Assembly (NCBI GenBank): GCA_002728135.1
Contig: PBVE01000006.1
Location: forward strand, 2,032-66,031
DNA: 64,000 nt
Origin: Rhodospirillaceae bacterium
GTDB taxonomy: Bacteria > Pseudomonadota > Alphaproteobacteria > UBA828
Direction: 5' to 3'
Shown here: in pieces, positions 1 through 8,841 of the stretch
How positions within the stretch are numbered: position 1 is the stretch's first letter
Layout: every line of letters starts with the position of its first letter
Notes under the pieces: model-generated
Database searches by the model: none
The model's input: only the letters and a program-made list of their open reading frames with translations
Told to the model about the DNA's origin: nothing
Made by a program: the position numbers and the translations under genes

Positions 1-431
1 ACTAATCTAGGTAATCTTTGTGTTCCTCCAGCTCCAGGCAATAGACCAAGTTTTACTTCAGGCAATCCAAGTAGTGTTTTAGAATTTGCGACACGATAAT
101 GGCATCCCATAGAAACTTCTAGACCTCCTCCCAAAGGGGTTCCATGTAAAGCAGCTATAGTTGGTTTACTACTATCTTCGTATTCAAATATAACTGAATT
201 TAAATCTGGACTCATAGTAGGCTTTCCAAATTCTGAAATGTCAGCTCCAGCCATAAATGTTCTTCCTCCACCAGTTACAATTACTGCTTCTGTTGCAGAA
301 TCATTTAGAGCTTCTTTTAAGCAGTCCGACAAACCGGCTCTTACGGCTTGGGATAATGCATTTACTGGAGAATTATTTACAGTAATAATTCCTATATTTT
401 CTTTGCGCTCATAAGTAACCGGACTACTCAT
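1..431 (-). CDS. Enoyl-CoA hydratase / 3-hydroxyacyl-CoA dehydrogenase, N-terminal part (runs off the window edge)
   Basis: Partial gene read from the minus strand. The ATG at 431-429 is preceded by an AAGGGAG ribosome binding site, and the frame stays open to base 1 (about 143 codons). The translation is a crotonase domain: a start like MSSPVTYE, then TVNNSPVNAL, the oxyanion-hole region VTGGGRTFMAGADI and the GLPEVKLGLLPGAGGTQRLP segment, which carries the catalytic glutamate. This N-terminus is typical of alphaproteobacterial fused hydratase/3-hydroxyacyl-CoA dehydrogenases (FadJ/FadB type) that perform two steps of fatty-acid beta-oxidation in the cytoplasm. The dehydrogenase half would lie outside the window, so the fusion is inferred and a stand-alone hydratase is possible. 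The fatty acyl-CoA synthetase at 19938-21713 would supply related substrates. Confidence 0.88.
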   Translation of the reverse strand, partial: MSSPVTYERKENIGIITVNNSPVNALSQAVRAGLSDCLKEALNDSATEAVIVTGGGRTFMAGADISEFGKPTMSPDLNSVIFEYEDSSKPTIAALHGTPLGGGLEVSMGCHYRVANSKTLLGLPEVKLGLLPGAGGTQRLPRL

Positions 432-779
432 ATTCAACTCCCTTAAGATTTTTCAATTCAAAATTATTTATTATCTCAGCAAGACTCACTCTTACCATGC
501 CTGTTATAAATGAAGCAAAGAAAGGTTGTGTTATGTGACATTCTGTTAGGGGTTTAACATCCATACTTATTAAATCAAATATCTTTCAGATTTTTATTAT
601 AAAGGAGGTCGATATTGAAATTCTTGCCTTCTACATAATCGTTTCTTATCTGTGTAAAAAAACAGAAGTGCTCTCCTCCTCTAAGAATTAACTTTACCAC
701 AGTTAAAAAAAAGATTAGCAAAAAACTGATGATAGACCCTGAAATTTAGGCCTACATTCGAAGTCTGTGTTTTATGTAT
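432..779. other. Intergenic stretch without a recognisable gene
   Basis: This AT-rich leader lies between the hydratase gene, transcribed leftward, and the G+C-rich RNA candidate. It contains a perfect AGGAGG at about 603 followed by only a seven-codon frame, and a matching CTCCTCCT run near 674, so the two could pair. I see no ORF, tRNA or convincing promoter. Confidence 0.5.
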
Positions 780-1104
780 TGAAATACCAGCAAGATTTTG
801 GGGGTAGGGAGATCAGAAATACCAACTGAGGAATGCAGAACAATTCCCGGCTACCCTCCCTCAACCACTCATGGCCCTATCTCATTACTAGTCTGTTTTC
901 TGTGGGACAGTCAGAGTTCATGCCATTGTATCTACGGAGTCAATCCAGGTTGACAGGCATAGTGATAGTAGTAACCTCATGGGAAGTTATTCAATGAGCT
1001 ATGGGAGTAAGACTGTTCGGTGACTAACTTGTGGCTGGAGAGTTGGATGTTTCTTCTACGTTGACATCTCAGGGACACTGGTTCAATCCCAGTTGTGCCC
1101 GCCA
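780..1104 (+). ncRNA. Candidate structured RNA with a tRNA-like TPsiC arm and CCA 3' end
   Basis: No ORF fits this region, yet G+C is about 46% (138 of 300 bases, hand count over 781-1080), well above its AT-rich flanks. That is the usual sign of a structured RNA in an AT-rich genome. The 3' end reads as a T-arm (stem 1077-1081/1089-1093 around the seven-base loop TTCAATC), a seven-base acceptor-like strand 1094-1100, G, then CCA at 1102-1104. Other helices seen: 800-807/851-858, 905-912/1011-1018 (8 bp enclosing a domain), 920-924/956-960 around hairpin 939-943/950-954, 976-980/994-998 and 1046-1050/1064-1068. I could not find a 5' acceptor strand (GGGCACA), a D-arm or a tmRNA tag frame, so the identity is open. 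The 5' boundary is a guess. Confidence 0.45.
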
Positions 1105-1182
1105 TCATTTTAAAAGAAATTTAGACATTTCTTACTTGCTCATTGGCAAATATTTTTACAAGTAAACTTTAAATAAGGTGAT

Positions 1183-1950
1183 ATGACAATGACTGGCATA
1201 CTTGACAAAAAAATTGCACTTGTTACAGGCGGTGGTTCGGGCATTGGTAGAGCAACTTGTATCGCTTTAGCCAATGAAGGAGCATCTGTAGCTATCGCTG
1301 ATCTAAACCCTGAAACTGGAAACTCCACATTAAACCATTTGAAGAACATGGGAGCAAAAGCACTATATATAGAAAGCGATATGTCATCCGCCAGTAGTGT
1401 CAAAGAAATGATTGACATCACAACTAAAAAACTCGGTGGTCTAGATTGTGCGGTCAATAACGCTGGAATACAAGGTGAATTATCATCAACTAGTGAGTGC
1501 AGCGAAGAAAATTGGAATAACATAATTTCGGTTAATCTCACGGGCGTATGGCTATGCATGAAACATGAAATCATTCATATGCTTAAATATAAAAGCGGTA
1601 CTATCGTTAATGTTTCCTCAAGTTTTGGTTTAGTTGGCTCTCCTAATATGCCGGCATATTCCGCTTCTAAACACGGCGTTCTAGGCCTCACAAAAACTGC
1701 CGCATTGGAATGTGCCCAAGCTGGGATCCGAATAAATGCAATATGCCCTGGGACAGTTAAAACGCCTCTTGTTGATAATTTACTTAAAGAACAACCTGAC
1801 ATAATGGAATCAATTATCCAACGTCTGCCCATGAAAAGACTTGGAAAACCAGAGGAAATCGGTATCTCAATAGCTTGGCTATGTTCCGATAAATCAACAT
1901 TTGCAACAGGAATGGTAATGACTATCGATGGCGGATTAACAACACAATAA
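1183..1950 (+). CDS. SDR-family NAD(P)-dependent oxidoreductase
   Basis: This is a 255-residue classical short-chain dehydrogenase/reductase. The Rossmann cofactor motif TGGGSGIG is at residues 15-22, NNAG lies near residue 93, and the catalytic YSASK motif is near residue 160 with the active-site serine in the VNVSSS segment upstream. The C-terminus has the usual IDGG. Such enzymes interconvert alcohols or 3-hydroxyacyl groups and ketones in the cytoplasm; the substrate cannot be read from sequence. A second ATG two codons downstream (1189) is equally possible. The gene follows the RNA candidate by about 80 bases and stands alone, with the next gene on the opposite strand. Confidence 0.88.
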   Translation: MTMTGILDKKIALVTGGGSGIGRATCIALANEGASVAIADLNPETGNSTLNHLKNMGAKALYIESDMSSASSVKEMIDITTKKLGGLDCAVNNAGIQGELSSTSECSEENWNNIISVNLTGVWLCMKHEIIHMLKYKSGTIVNVSSSFGLVGSPNMPAYSASKHGVLGLTKTAALECAQAGIRINAICPGTVKTPLVDNLLKEQPDIMESIIQRLPMKRLGKPEEIGISIAWLCSDKSTFATGMVMTIDGGLTTQ

Positions 1951-2177
1951 AACAATAGAAAGAACTGGTGTCAAATAAATCTAATAGACCCTTAATGTAA
2001 GACTAGTGTGATAATAAATAGCAAAAATTACAATCTGCAGAAATATAACAGACTATATCTTCAATCAGAAAGTTTGAAACTTATCACGTTGACGAATTAC
2101 CTTTTAGGGTACTCTTAGTGCAGTAACAATAACTACGGACGTTATCGAAAAAAGAATAACGAAAACCTAATCGTGTT

Positions 2178-3596
2178 TTAGAATTGGAAATATACAAAAG
2201 GGATAGTTTGTCCGGCTCTAGATACAATGTAAGGTACAGATGCGGCGAAAACTACCATTCCAATTATTAATGGCCAAACACGCTTCCTATTTCCTAATGT
2301 AATCTGGTGGGTGTTTGGAAGAGTAAACACTATTAGGAATGCGAGAGCTAAGTATACAAGGTGTGTTAGATCTGTAAAAGGTAAATTTGAAAGGCTAGTA
2401 TTTACATTAAATAGTAGTTTCCAATAATCTAATGAAATGGATACATCGTTTGTTGCAAAGGGAACCCACAGGAAGGAAACATAAAGAAAAACAAAGCCAC
2501 GGCAAAACCAACGCCATATAAACTTGACAGATTCTGGATAAGCCTCTGACCATGCAAAATTTATTTTATGACGGAGCAGACGATACCCGATTACTCCCAA
2601 CGCGTGTCCACTCCCCCAAACTAAATAGCCTAACCCAACACCGTGCCATACCGAACTGAGTATCATTACTACAATAATTGAAGCGATTATCCACCGTATA
2701 TCAGTGCTAATTCTGACTAAACGTGCATACACATATTCTTTAAAAAAATGGTGAAGAGATATATGCCATATTCTCCAAAAATTTGCTATATTGGTAGCTT
2801 TGTGTGGAGAGAAGAAATTCCTAGGTAGATGGATGCCAAACATGTAACCCAAACCTACAGCCATATCTGCGTATGCAGAAAAGTCAAAATAAATTTTAAA
2901 AGAATAGAGAAACATATTTACCCAAGCACCAATGAATGAAATTTCCTGAACATTCTGGTAGAACACAGTATTAAACTCATCGAGTGGATCTGCTATAAGG
3001 ACTTTTTTACCTATTCCAAGGCACAAATATGTAATTCCAATTAGAAAATATTTATGTGAAAAATATCTAAAGGGTTTTCTAAAGGTCTGGGGGATAATAA
3101 AATGGTGCTTGACAATTGGTCCAGAGATAAGCTGAGGAAAGAACATGACAAAAAATAAATATCTTTGAAAACTTGATTCACTATCACGCTTCTCTGCCTC
3201 ATCAACCACGAAGGCTATCTGCTGAAAGGTAATAAAAGAAATACCAAGCGGTAGGCCTAGAGCTCCAAAAAGATTTACGTCTTCGACGGTTCCTCCTCCT
3301 GCACCTTGGCTAACAAGAAGTTTCAAAAGTAGAAGATAGCCAGCATTTACCGTTACTCCTAACACAATTTTTAGTGTCCGAGAAAATCGTGTTTTACAGG
3401 CGATGATATAATTCGTAAGTATACTAGCTGCAACAAAGGCTATATCAGTGTAATTCCAATCGATATAAAATATTATTGAAAGCAGTATAAAATAAGGAAG
3501 TAAGTATCTTTGAAGTGAAAGGCTACGTAGAATCCAGAGCCCTAAGAGGGAAATTGGTAGGAATAAAAAAACAAATTGTGCGGAACTAAAAATCAT
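2178..3596 (-). CDS. MBOAT-family O-acyltransferase (AlgI-like)
   Basis: This 472-residue polytopic membrane protein of the membrane-bound O-acyltransferase family moves acetyl or other acyl groups across the inner membrane onto extracytoplasmic polysaccharides. It shows the family hallmarks: a GLPLGISFITFQQI segment, NFWRIWHISLHHFF near the middle, and VWHGVGLGYLVWG, which holds the invariant histidine. Hydrophobic stretches run the whole length, and the size matches AlgI/PatA/DltB-type proteins. It overlaps the end of the upstream AlgJ-like gene by 11 bases, so the two are almost certainly co-transcribed and form a two-component acylation system. No polymerase, glycosyltransferase or alginate gene is nearby, so the acceptor polymer is unknown. 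Confidence 0.9.
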   Translation of the reverse strand: MIFSSAQFVFLFLPISLLGLWILRSLSLQRYLLPYFILLSIIFYIDWNYTDIAFVAASILTNYIIACKTRFSRTLKIVLGVTVNAGYLLLLKLLVSQGAGGGTVEDVNLFGALGLPLGISFITFQQIAFVVDEAEKRDSESSFQRYLFFVMFFPQLISGPIVKHHFIIPQTFRKPFRYFSHKYFLIGITYLCLGIGKKVLIADPLDEFNTVFYQNVQEISFIGAWVNMFLYSFKIYFDFSAYADMAVGLGYMFGIHLPRNFFSPHKATNIANFWRIWHISLHHFFKEYVYARLVRISTDIRWIIASIIVVMILSSVWHGVGLGYLVWGSGHALGVIGYRLLRHKINFAWSEAYPESVKFIWRWFCRGFVFLYVSFLWVPFATNDVSISLDYWKLLFNVNTSLSNLPFTDLTHLVYLALAFLIVFTLPNTHQITLGNRKRVWPLIIGMVVFAASVPYIVSRAGQTIPFVYFQF

Positions 3597-4731
3597 TTAT
3601 TTTACTTCCATTTAGTCTAGAACGACATTGAGAATCTAATGGTATTAATGCTGATAGGTTTTTTATAATTTTGTCTCCGCCTTCAAAACTTATATGTGAG
3701 CCATCGAGCCATAACTCTTCTGAAAGATTAATCCATGTTTTTTCTCTGGTAAGATAACTGAACTTATGGTTGTTCTCTTGAAGATCCTGCATCATCTCAA
3801 GATACCGTATTGTTCTTTCTGGTTTATGCCAGCGTGCTCCACCTAGGTAATCAGTTAATTGTGCTTCATAAGCAATTACCTCAGCTCCCCTTTCAGTTAA
3901 GAGATTTATTGTATCCTGAAAAGCTGTTAATAATTCTTCATCAAAGGGTGAGTTAATATTGCGTGCAGCAATCATCTTGAGGTTGTTACCGTCTAGCCTA
4001 ATATTTTTCTCATTTCTATCTATGCGTCGTTGGTCAGCTCCAATAAATTTCACGGAACCATCATGGTAAAGGTATTCATCAGGTTTACCAGATAATGCTA
4101 AATCGAATGTATTTTGATATTGGCGGATAAATGGGAACCAACCAGCAGGAGTTATAGGCCACTCAATATTTAATAATCGAGGGAATAATGATGAAATAGA
4201 AGTATTTCCATCACTAATATTGTCTATCCAAAGGGACAGGTTATTCCATGGGTGATCAATAGATGGCGTTGAACTTCTTGCTATCTTAGTAAACATATCA
4301 GGATAAACACCAAGTAAAATAGTCCAGTCTTTGCCAACATACTCAGAGATACTTGAGAAGAAATGCTTTGCATCAAGGTAATCAATACTATGATGGCTCA
4401 TATTGTAAAATGTTTTTAATTCACACTCGACTTGTTCTTGAAATATTTGGTCTCGAAGGTGAAATTGTGTTGAATTTCCGTATATAAGGAGAAATTCCCT
4501 ATGAGATTTTTCTATTTTTTTAAGCAGGTAATTGTATTTGTATTTGGGGAGAAGTCGACTATTTAGACTTATAACTTGATTGTTAATTTGAGGTTTTACA
4601 AAGTTTTCAAACGCCTGATTGTGTGCCCAGCTATATAAGCCATAATTAATTGCTGGAACCCCTATAACAATTATTAATGCTGCTAAGACAACTAGCACCA
4701 CTCTTCGTTTCATTTTTGCCCGTAATTTCAT
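3586..4731 (-). CDS. AlgJ/AlgX-like SGNH-fold acetyltransferase partner of the MBOAT protein
   Basis: The protein has a short basic N-terminus, one membrane anchor (VVLVVLAALIIVIGV) and a periplasmic domain of about 330 residues. A GNS motif near residue 86 resembles SGNH block I, and DGSHISFEGG near the C-terminus resembles the Asp-x-x-His block, so catalytic Ser, Asp and His are all present. AlgJ/AlgX-type proteins take acyl groups exported by an MBOAT partner and transfer them to polysaccharide. The gene overlaps the downstream MBOAT gene by 11 bases, which supports that role. The start is uncertain: an in-frame TTG at 4758 gives 390 residues, the ATG used here gives 381, and another ATG lies at 4713. 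None has a good ribosome binding site. Confidence 0.75.
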   Translation of the reverse strand: MKLRAKMKRRVVLVVLAALIIVIGVPAINYGLYSWAHNQAFENFVKPQINNQVISLNSRLLPKYKYNYLLKKIEKSHREFLLIYGNSTQFHLRDQIFQEQVECELKTFYNMSHHSIDYLDAKHFFSSISEYVGKDWTILLGVYPDMFTKIARSSTPSIDHPWNNLSLWIDNISDGNTSISSLFPRLLNIEWPITPAGWFPFIRQYQNTFDLALSGKPDEYLYHDGSVKFIGADQRRIDRNEKNIRLDGNNLKMIAARNINSPFDEELLTAFQDTINLLTERGAEVIAYEAQLTDYLGGARWHKPERTIRYLEMMQDLQENNHKFSYLTREKTWINLSEELWLDGSHISFEGGDKIIKNLSALIPLDSQCRSRLNGSKINDF

Positions 4732-5277
4732 CTTTAAAGAAGAATTACTTGCTGACAAAACTCGCAGTCGAACCTTATTTTTGGCCTAACCATTTTTCTT
4801 AAGTAGTCCATTTCTGCCTGTATAGATTAATTACACGCCCTAATATATGTGAACTTCTTGAAAACAAGTAAATAAGAAATAAAAATGCACTAAGATCCTA
4901 TAAAAGATTGTACATAAATTACATGAATTGATAAATCATAAAAGTAACATAGACCATAATATAACTTAGGAAGGAATATATATTTTTCAGCTCTATATAT
5001 GGGCTGAAAAAATGGCTATAATTTTGTAAAATTATTTATAAAATTTAAAATTATTTTTTCTATTATTAGATAGAAGCAATACACTATTTAATCTTTAACT
5101 TCCGTTGACTTGATTAGCTAAACACCTCAAAATTAAAAGATTCGTATTGGAAAGATATAAAAATAATAAAGGCTTTTTCTTTGATGCAAAAGTTTATTTA
5201 TAATAAATAAAGTGTTCTGGAAAAAACTTTGAATCCTTTCAAAATTGATTCGGTTATAAAAATATCTGGAGATTAAA
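4732..5277. other. AT-rich divergent intergenic region
   Basis: About 545 bases of very AT-rich sequence separate the leftward AlgJ-like gene and the rightward carbamoyltransferase. Promoters for both must lie here, but the base composition makes any -10 call unreliable. Apart from one inverted repeat (4983-5011) and a clear GGAG ribosome binding site just before 5278, I see no gene or RNA. Confidence 0.5.
4983..5011. repeat. 9-bp inverted repeat
   Basis: TTTTTCAGC (4983-4991) and GCTGAAAAA (5003-5011) are perfect complements around an 11-base spacer. The A/T tails could act as a weak bidirectional terminator or the whole could be an operator. Neither strand has a clear T-run after the stem beyond the stem itself, so function is uncertain. 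Confidence 0.4.
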
Positions 5278-7131
5278 ATGGTAATTCTTGGAGTCGCTAC
5301 TGAGCACTGCTCCTCTGCCGCTCTTATGATAAATGGAAAGATTATTGGCGCAATACAAGAAGAACGACTTACTAAATGTAAAAACCAAGTCGCTTTTCCA
5401 AAGAAAGCCATAGATGAATTAATAAAAATACACTTGGGTGGGGATATAAAAAAAATTGATCAAGTAGTATTCGGTGGCACCATATCTGATCCTTATGCAA
5501 CTTTCCTAGATCGTCACAGTAATTTCTCCGTTAAACAGCATGTACAAGAAAACTATGATTTCTGGTACCCTTACTTTTATGAATGTTGTAATAAAAAAGA
5601 GCGAAACGCTCTAGCTTCAAACTATTGGAAAGAACAAATTAATTCAAATATATCTCCAAATAAAAACCATAATTTTGATTTTTCCTTCCTTGGAGAAAAA
5701 CCTTGGGCTGAAACAATAGAAATATATAGTAAATTAATTCGTCCTGAGCGAATGGCCACAATATATAATTGGGAAGGTATACCTAAGCTTTATGATCATC
5801 ACTTATGTCATGCTTATTACGCCTACTTTGGTGTCAATGTTGATCATGATGCGGAAAATGATATTGTTTTTACAGCTGATGGTTGGGGTGATGGGCGAAA
5901 CTGGACTGTTCATATTCCTGATAAAACAGGACAAAAGCTCATAGAACTTAGTTCAGGAAATACAAATTTGGTTGCTCGGATTTATCGTTTTACTACACTA
6001 ATTCTTGGAATGAAACCAAATGAACATGAATACAAGGTTATGGGGCTTGCCCCATATTCTAACTCTCAGTCTCACATAAACGAAGTCATAAGCGTATACA
6101 ACGATATACTCGATTTTGAAAACGGTAACTTTATAAGCCGTAACGCACTTAAAGACTCATATTTTGATCTAAAAAAAAGGCTGGAAGGCTTTCGGTTTGA
6201 TAATATAGCTGCAGGTCTCCAATCATGGTCAGAACAAGTGACTTGGAAATGGATGTCTTACTGGATTAAAAAAAATAAAAGATCAAATGTATTTTTTTCA
6301 GGCGGCTTGTCGATGAATATAAAAGCTAACGGCTATATTCTTAACCAGTCAGACATTGATAAATTATATGTTGCGGCATCAGGGGGGGATGAATCTTTGA
6401 GCATTGGTGCATGCTTTGCTCAATGTGCTAACACTGAAACTCCAAAACAATTAGAGTCTGTATATTTGGGGTCTAAAAATACAGATCATTGGTCTGACCG
6501 TTTAAATGAAACCTCATTATCTGCATCAGACTTCATAGAAGTTCCTAATATCTCTAATGATGATATAGCAAAACTTCTTGAAAATGGTGAGATTATTGCA
6601 AGGTGTACTGGTAAATCTGAATTTGGTGCACGAGCTTTAGGAGCAAGGTCGATAATCGCGAGCCCTCGAAACTCAGATGTAGTAAAAGAAATAAATGATG
6701 CAATCAAGAACCGTGATTTCTGGATGCCGTTTACGCCATCAATTCTTGAGGAATACGTTTCTGACTATCTTGTTGATCCAAAGGGGTGTGTATCTGAAAG
6801 CATGACTATAGGCTTTGAAAGTACTCCTCTAGCTCATCAAGATATTCCAGCTGCACTCCATCCTGCAGATTTTAGTGTGCGCCCTCAGAAGGTAAGTAAA
6901 AATTTAAATCCATCATATTGGGAACTCATAGAAGCTTTTAGAAAGAGAACGGGAATATCCTGTTTGCTCAATACTTCGTTGAATCTTCATGGCGAACCAA
7001 TGAATTATTCACAGGCAGATGCAGCTAGAACTGTTGCAAAATCTGCACTGAATATATTACAGCTATCTGACTGCTTGATAATAGTAAAGTGTGAAATGGA
7101 AGAAAGGATTAGAGAAATAATAAGTCTTTGA
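5278..7131 (+). CDS. Carbamoyltransferase, NodU/CmcH family
   Basis: The 617-residue protein has the two-domain layout of O-carbamoyltransferases. The N-terminal TsaD-like ASKHA domain has GVATEHCSSAAL at residues 5-16, the metal-binding HHLCHA at 174-179 and ADGWGDG at 200-206; later come YKVMGLAPY and FSGGLSMNIKANG. The C-terminal domain has EFGARALGARSI, MPFTP and CLLNTSLNLHGEP. The family uses carbamoyl phosphate and ATP, through carbamoyl-AMP, to carbamoylate a hydroxyl group on sugars, Nod factors or natural products. The start is set by TCTGGAG seven to eight bases upstream of ATG. With the O-acylation pair on its left it suggests decoration of a surface glycan, but no glycan assembly gene is in view. 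AT-richness and long flanking gaps hint at an accessory gene. Confidence 0.92.
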   Translation: MVILGVATEHCSSAALMINGKIIGAIQEERLTKCKNQVAFPKKAIDELIKIHLGGDIKKIDQVVFGGTISDPYATFLDRHSNFSVKQHVQENYDFWYPYFYECCNKKERNALASNYWKEQINSNISPNKNHNFDFSFLGEKPWAETIEIYSKLIRPERMATIYNWEGIPKLYDHHLCHAYYAYFGVNVDHDAENDIVFTADGWGDGRNWTVHIPDKTGQKLIELSSGNTNLVARIYRFTTLILGMKPNEHEYKVMGLAPYSNSQSHINEVISVYNDILDFENGNFISRNALKDSYFDLKKRLEGFRFDNIAAGLQSWSEQVTWKWMSYWIKKNKRSNVFFSGGLSMNIKANGYILNQSDIDKLYVAASGGDESLSIGACFAQCANTETPKQLESVYLGSKNTDHWSDRLNETSLSASDFIEVPNISNDDIAKLLENGEIIARCTGKSEFGARALGARSIIASPRNSDVVKEINDAIKNRDFWMPFTPSILEEYVSDYLVDPKGCVSESMTIGFESTPLAHQDIPAALHPADFSVRPQKVSKNLNPSYWELIEAFRKRTGISCLLNTSLNLHGEPMNYSQADAARTVAKSALNILQLSDCLIIVKCEMEERIREIISL

Positions 7132-7169
7132 TCATAAATACTAATTGTTTAGCAGGGTAAATAGAAAAT

Positions 7170-7538
7170 CTAATGGATTAAACGTTGTAATATTGGTCGA
7201 AATTTTAAAAAAACTCGATAAGAAATTTCGAGTAATAAGTTAAATGGCCATAACAAAGCAATATTTCCAAGTATTTTAAAAGCGTCAAGCTCACTCCATA
7301 AGACGGCAAAGGCCTTAGCACCACTGACTATAGAACCATCTTTAGATCTAATGTGAAAACGAGCACTTGCATCTTCTTTTGAAAGTCCATCAGTAACGTC
7401 TAATTCTTTATTAAGAGATATATCTATCCATTCTATACTATTTGATCCTTTGCATCTCATATAGAACGCTATTTCACGCCTGCATATTGGACATGATCCG
7501 TCAAAAAATACCTCAACTTTATTTTTTACTAACGACAT
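7170..7538 (-). CDS. DCC-family (DUF393) thiol-disulfide oxidoreductase-like protein
   Basis: This is a small 122-residue protein. The N-terminus FFDGSCPICRREI contains a Cys-Pro-Ile-Cys pair at residues 16-19, the signature that gives the DCC (YuxK/DUF393) family its name. These proteins resemble thioredoxin-fold oxidoreductases, but no precise substrate is established. There is no signal peptide; a hydrophobic helix (ALLWPFNLLLEISYRVFL) lies near the C-terminus. It is convergent with the carbamoyltransferase, 38 bases away, and has its own promoter region on the right. A functional link to the carbamoyltransferase is not shown by the sequence. Confidence 0.8.
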   Translation of the reverse strand: MSLVKNKVEVFFDGSCPICRREIAFYMRCKGSNSIEWIDISLNKELDVTDGLSKEDASARFHIRSKDGSIVSGAKAFAVLWSELDAFKILGNIALLWPFNLLLEISYRVFLKFRPILQRLIH

Positions 7539-7859
7539 ATAAATTAACCACCCTATATAGGGCCAATGAGTCCCGTTATTTCATAATAAAATAATCTGCA
7601 AATTCTCATATGGGAAAACTTTTATAAGTTGTCTAGTAGATAATTTGCATTGGGTAATGCAATATTTGAAGCCTCGGATAATGTATTACCTGTTAATTTG
7701 GACAATCTATGAATTTTTGTTAAAATAGAAGCTGTTATTTTAGATTGAGCTTGAAACTCATACTTGGGATTAAACTTAGGTGAAAGTCACTTCGTTAGTA
7801 TATAAATTGGATACTATCTGAAGCTTAGCAGTGCTAAATATACCAGAGCGGGGAACAGA
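7539..7859. other. Intergenic region, possible gene remnant
   Basis: This 321-base gap lies between two divergently transcribed genes and holds the promoters of both. On the minus strand about 53 codons (roughly 7622-7783) are open and read like a protein end, but there is no ATG start or ribosome binding site. It may be a decayed gene or chance. Nothing else is recognisable. Confidence 0.4.
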
Positions 7860-8711
7860 ATGAAATTGTTAAGATATGGTGAACCGGGTAATGAGAAACC
7901 TGGGTTATTGTCTAATGATGGTCAATTAAGAGATATATCTAATATAGTAAGGGATATTGATTGTAATTGGATGCGTACTGATGGATTTGATAATCTTCTT
8001 AGAGAAATCAATTCAGATATTGAAAAATTTCCCATAGTTTCACAAGAAAAACTTCGTATTGCAGCTCCAATGGCTAGGCCAGGAAATATTATTGCAATTG
8101 GTCTTAATTATGAGGATCATGCCCGTGAAGCTGGCATGGATATTCCTGATGAGCCAGTAATTTTTTGTAAGGCACCGTCAAGTTTTTCAGGACCATTTGA
8201 TCCAATTATATTGCCACCAGGAAGTAGAAAAACTGATTGGGAAGTTGAACTGGGGATTGTAATAGGAAGAGATGCTAAGTTTATTTCATCTAAAGAAAGA
8301 GCCTTAGAATATATATTTGGCTATTGTATTGTAAATGATGTTTCTGAAAGAGCATTGCAACTTGAGCATGGCCCCACTTGGATAAAGGGAAAATCTGCTC
8401 AGTCTTTTTGTCCAACTGGGCCTTGGCTTGTGACAAAAGACGAAATTCAAGATCCAAACAACTTATTTTTGAAAACAACCGTTAATAATGTTGTTAGGCA
8501 AAACGGTTCAAGCAAAACAATGATTTTTGATGTTGCACACATAGTATGGTATTGTAGTCAATTCATGGTCCTAGAAGCTGGCGATTTAATTGCTACTGGT
8601 ACACCTCCTGGCGTAGGTATGGGTTATAATCCTCCTGTGTATTTAAGTAAGGGTGATATAGTTGAACTTGAAATTGAGGGTTTAGGAGTTCAAAAACAAA
8701 TGATAATATAG
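7860..8711 (+). CDS. Fumarylacetoacetate hydrolase (FAH) family protein
   Basis: The 283-residue protein matches the FAH superfamily: GNIIAIGLNYEDHARE starts the catalytic domain, DWEVELGIVIGRDA supplies the metal-binding acidic residues, and YIFGYCIVNDVSER and LEAGDLIATGTPPGVGMG complete it. Members are Mg-dependent and cleave or isomerise C-C bonds in 2,4-diketo or 2-oxo acids during aromatic or sugar-acid breakdown; some are oxaloacetate decarboxylases. The extra N-terminal 70 residues are as in 2-hydroxyhepta-2,4-diene-dioate isomerase or ureidoglycolate lyase-like members. GCGGGGA before the ATG is a plausible ribosome binding site. No pathway neighbour fixes the substrate. Confidence 0.88.
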   Translation: MKLLRYGEPGNEKPGLLSNDGQLRDISNIVRDIDCNWMRTDGFDNLLREINSDIEKFPIVSQEKLRIAAPMARPGNIIAIGLNYEDHAREAGMDIPDEPVIFCKAPSSFSGPFDPIILPPGSRKTDWEVELGIVIGRDAKFISSKERALEYIFGYCIVNDVSERALQLEHGPTWIKGKSAQSFCPTGPWLVTKDEIQDPNNLFLKTTVNNVVRQNGSSKTMIFDVAHIVWYCSQFMVLEAGDLIATGTPPGVGMGYNPPVYLSKGDIVELEIEGLGVQKQMII

Positions 8712-8781
8712 GATTGTAAGTTTTTAGAAATCTGGAAAAGTATTTTTTTTAACTATAATAAATTTAAAATTATTCATCTCG

Positions 8782-8810
8782 TTGACACAAAGACTTTGTC
8801 ACTTTATTGT
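8782..8810 (+). promoter_or_regulatory. Promoter of rpmJ
   Basis: A perfect -35 hexamer TTGACA (8782-8787) is followed after 17 bases by TATTGT (8805-8810), a fair -10. It lies 32 bases before the L36 start. The spacer contains an imperfect repeat (ACAAAG/CTTTGT) that could pair. Confidence 0.6.
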
Positions 8811-8841
8811 TCGCCGCCTTCTGAAACGAAAAGCTAAAGAT

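Noticed and set aside
780-1104. Interpretation as tmRNA (ssrA)
   Set aside because: The CCA end and T-arm fit, but there is no G-U pair in the acceptor strand, no tag peptide frame and no 5' acceptor strand. In Alphaproteobacteria the permuted gene should have the coding piece after the CCA, where an ORF begins instead. It was kept as an unnamed RNA candidate.
1140-1955. Long minus-strand open frames opposite the SDR gene
   Set aside because: They mirror the codon pattern of the plus-strand gene and have no family resemblance or start signal.
7622-7783. Minus-strand open frame of about 53 codons with protein-like composition
   Set aside because: It has no ATG/GTG/TTG start with a binding site near its beginning, and I do not recognise it. 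It may be a remnant.
8782-8841. A 20-residue N-terminal extension of L36 from TTG 8782
   Set aside because: Those bases form a good -35/-10 promoter, and the extra residues do not occur in L36 proteins.
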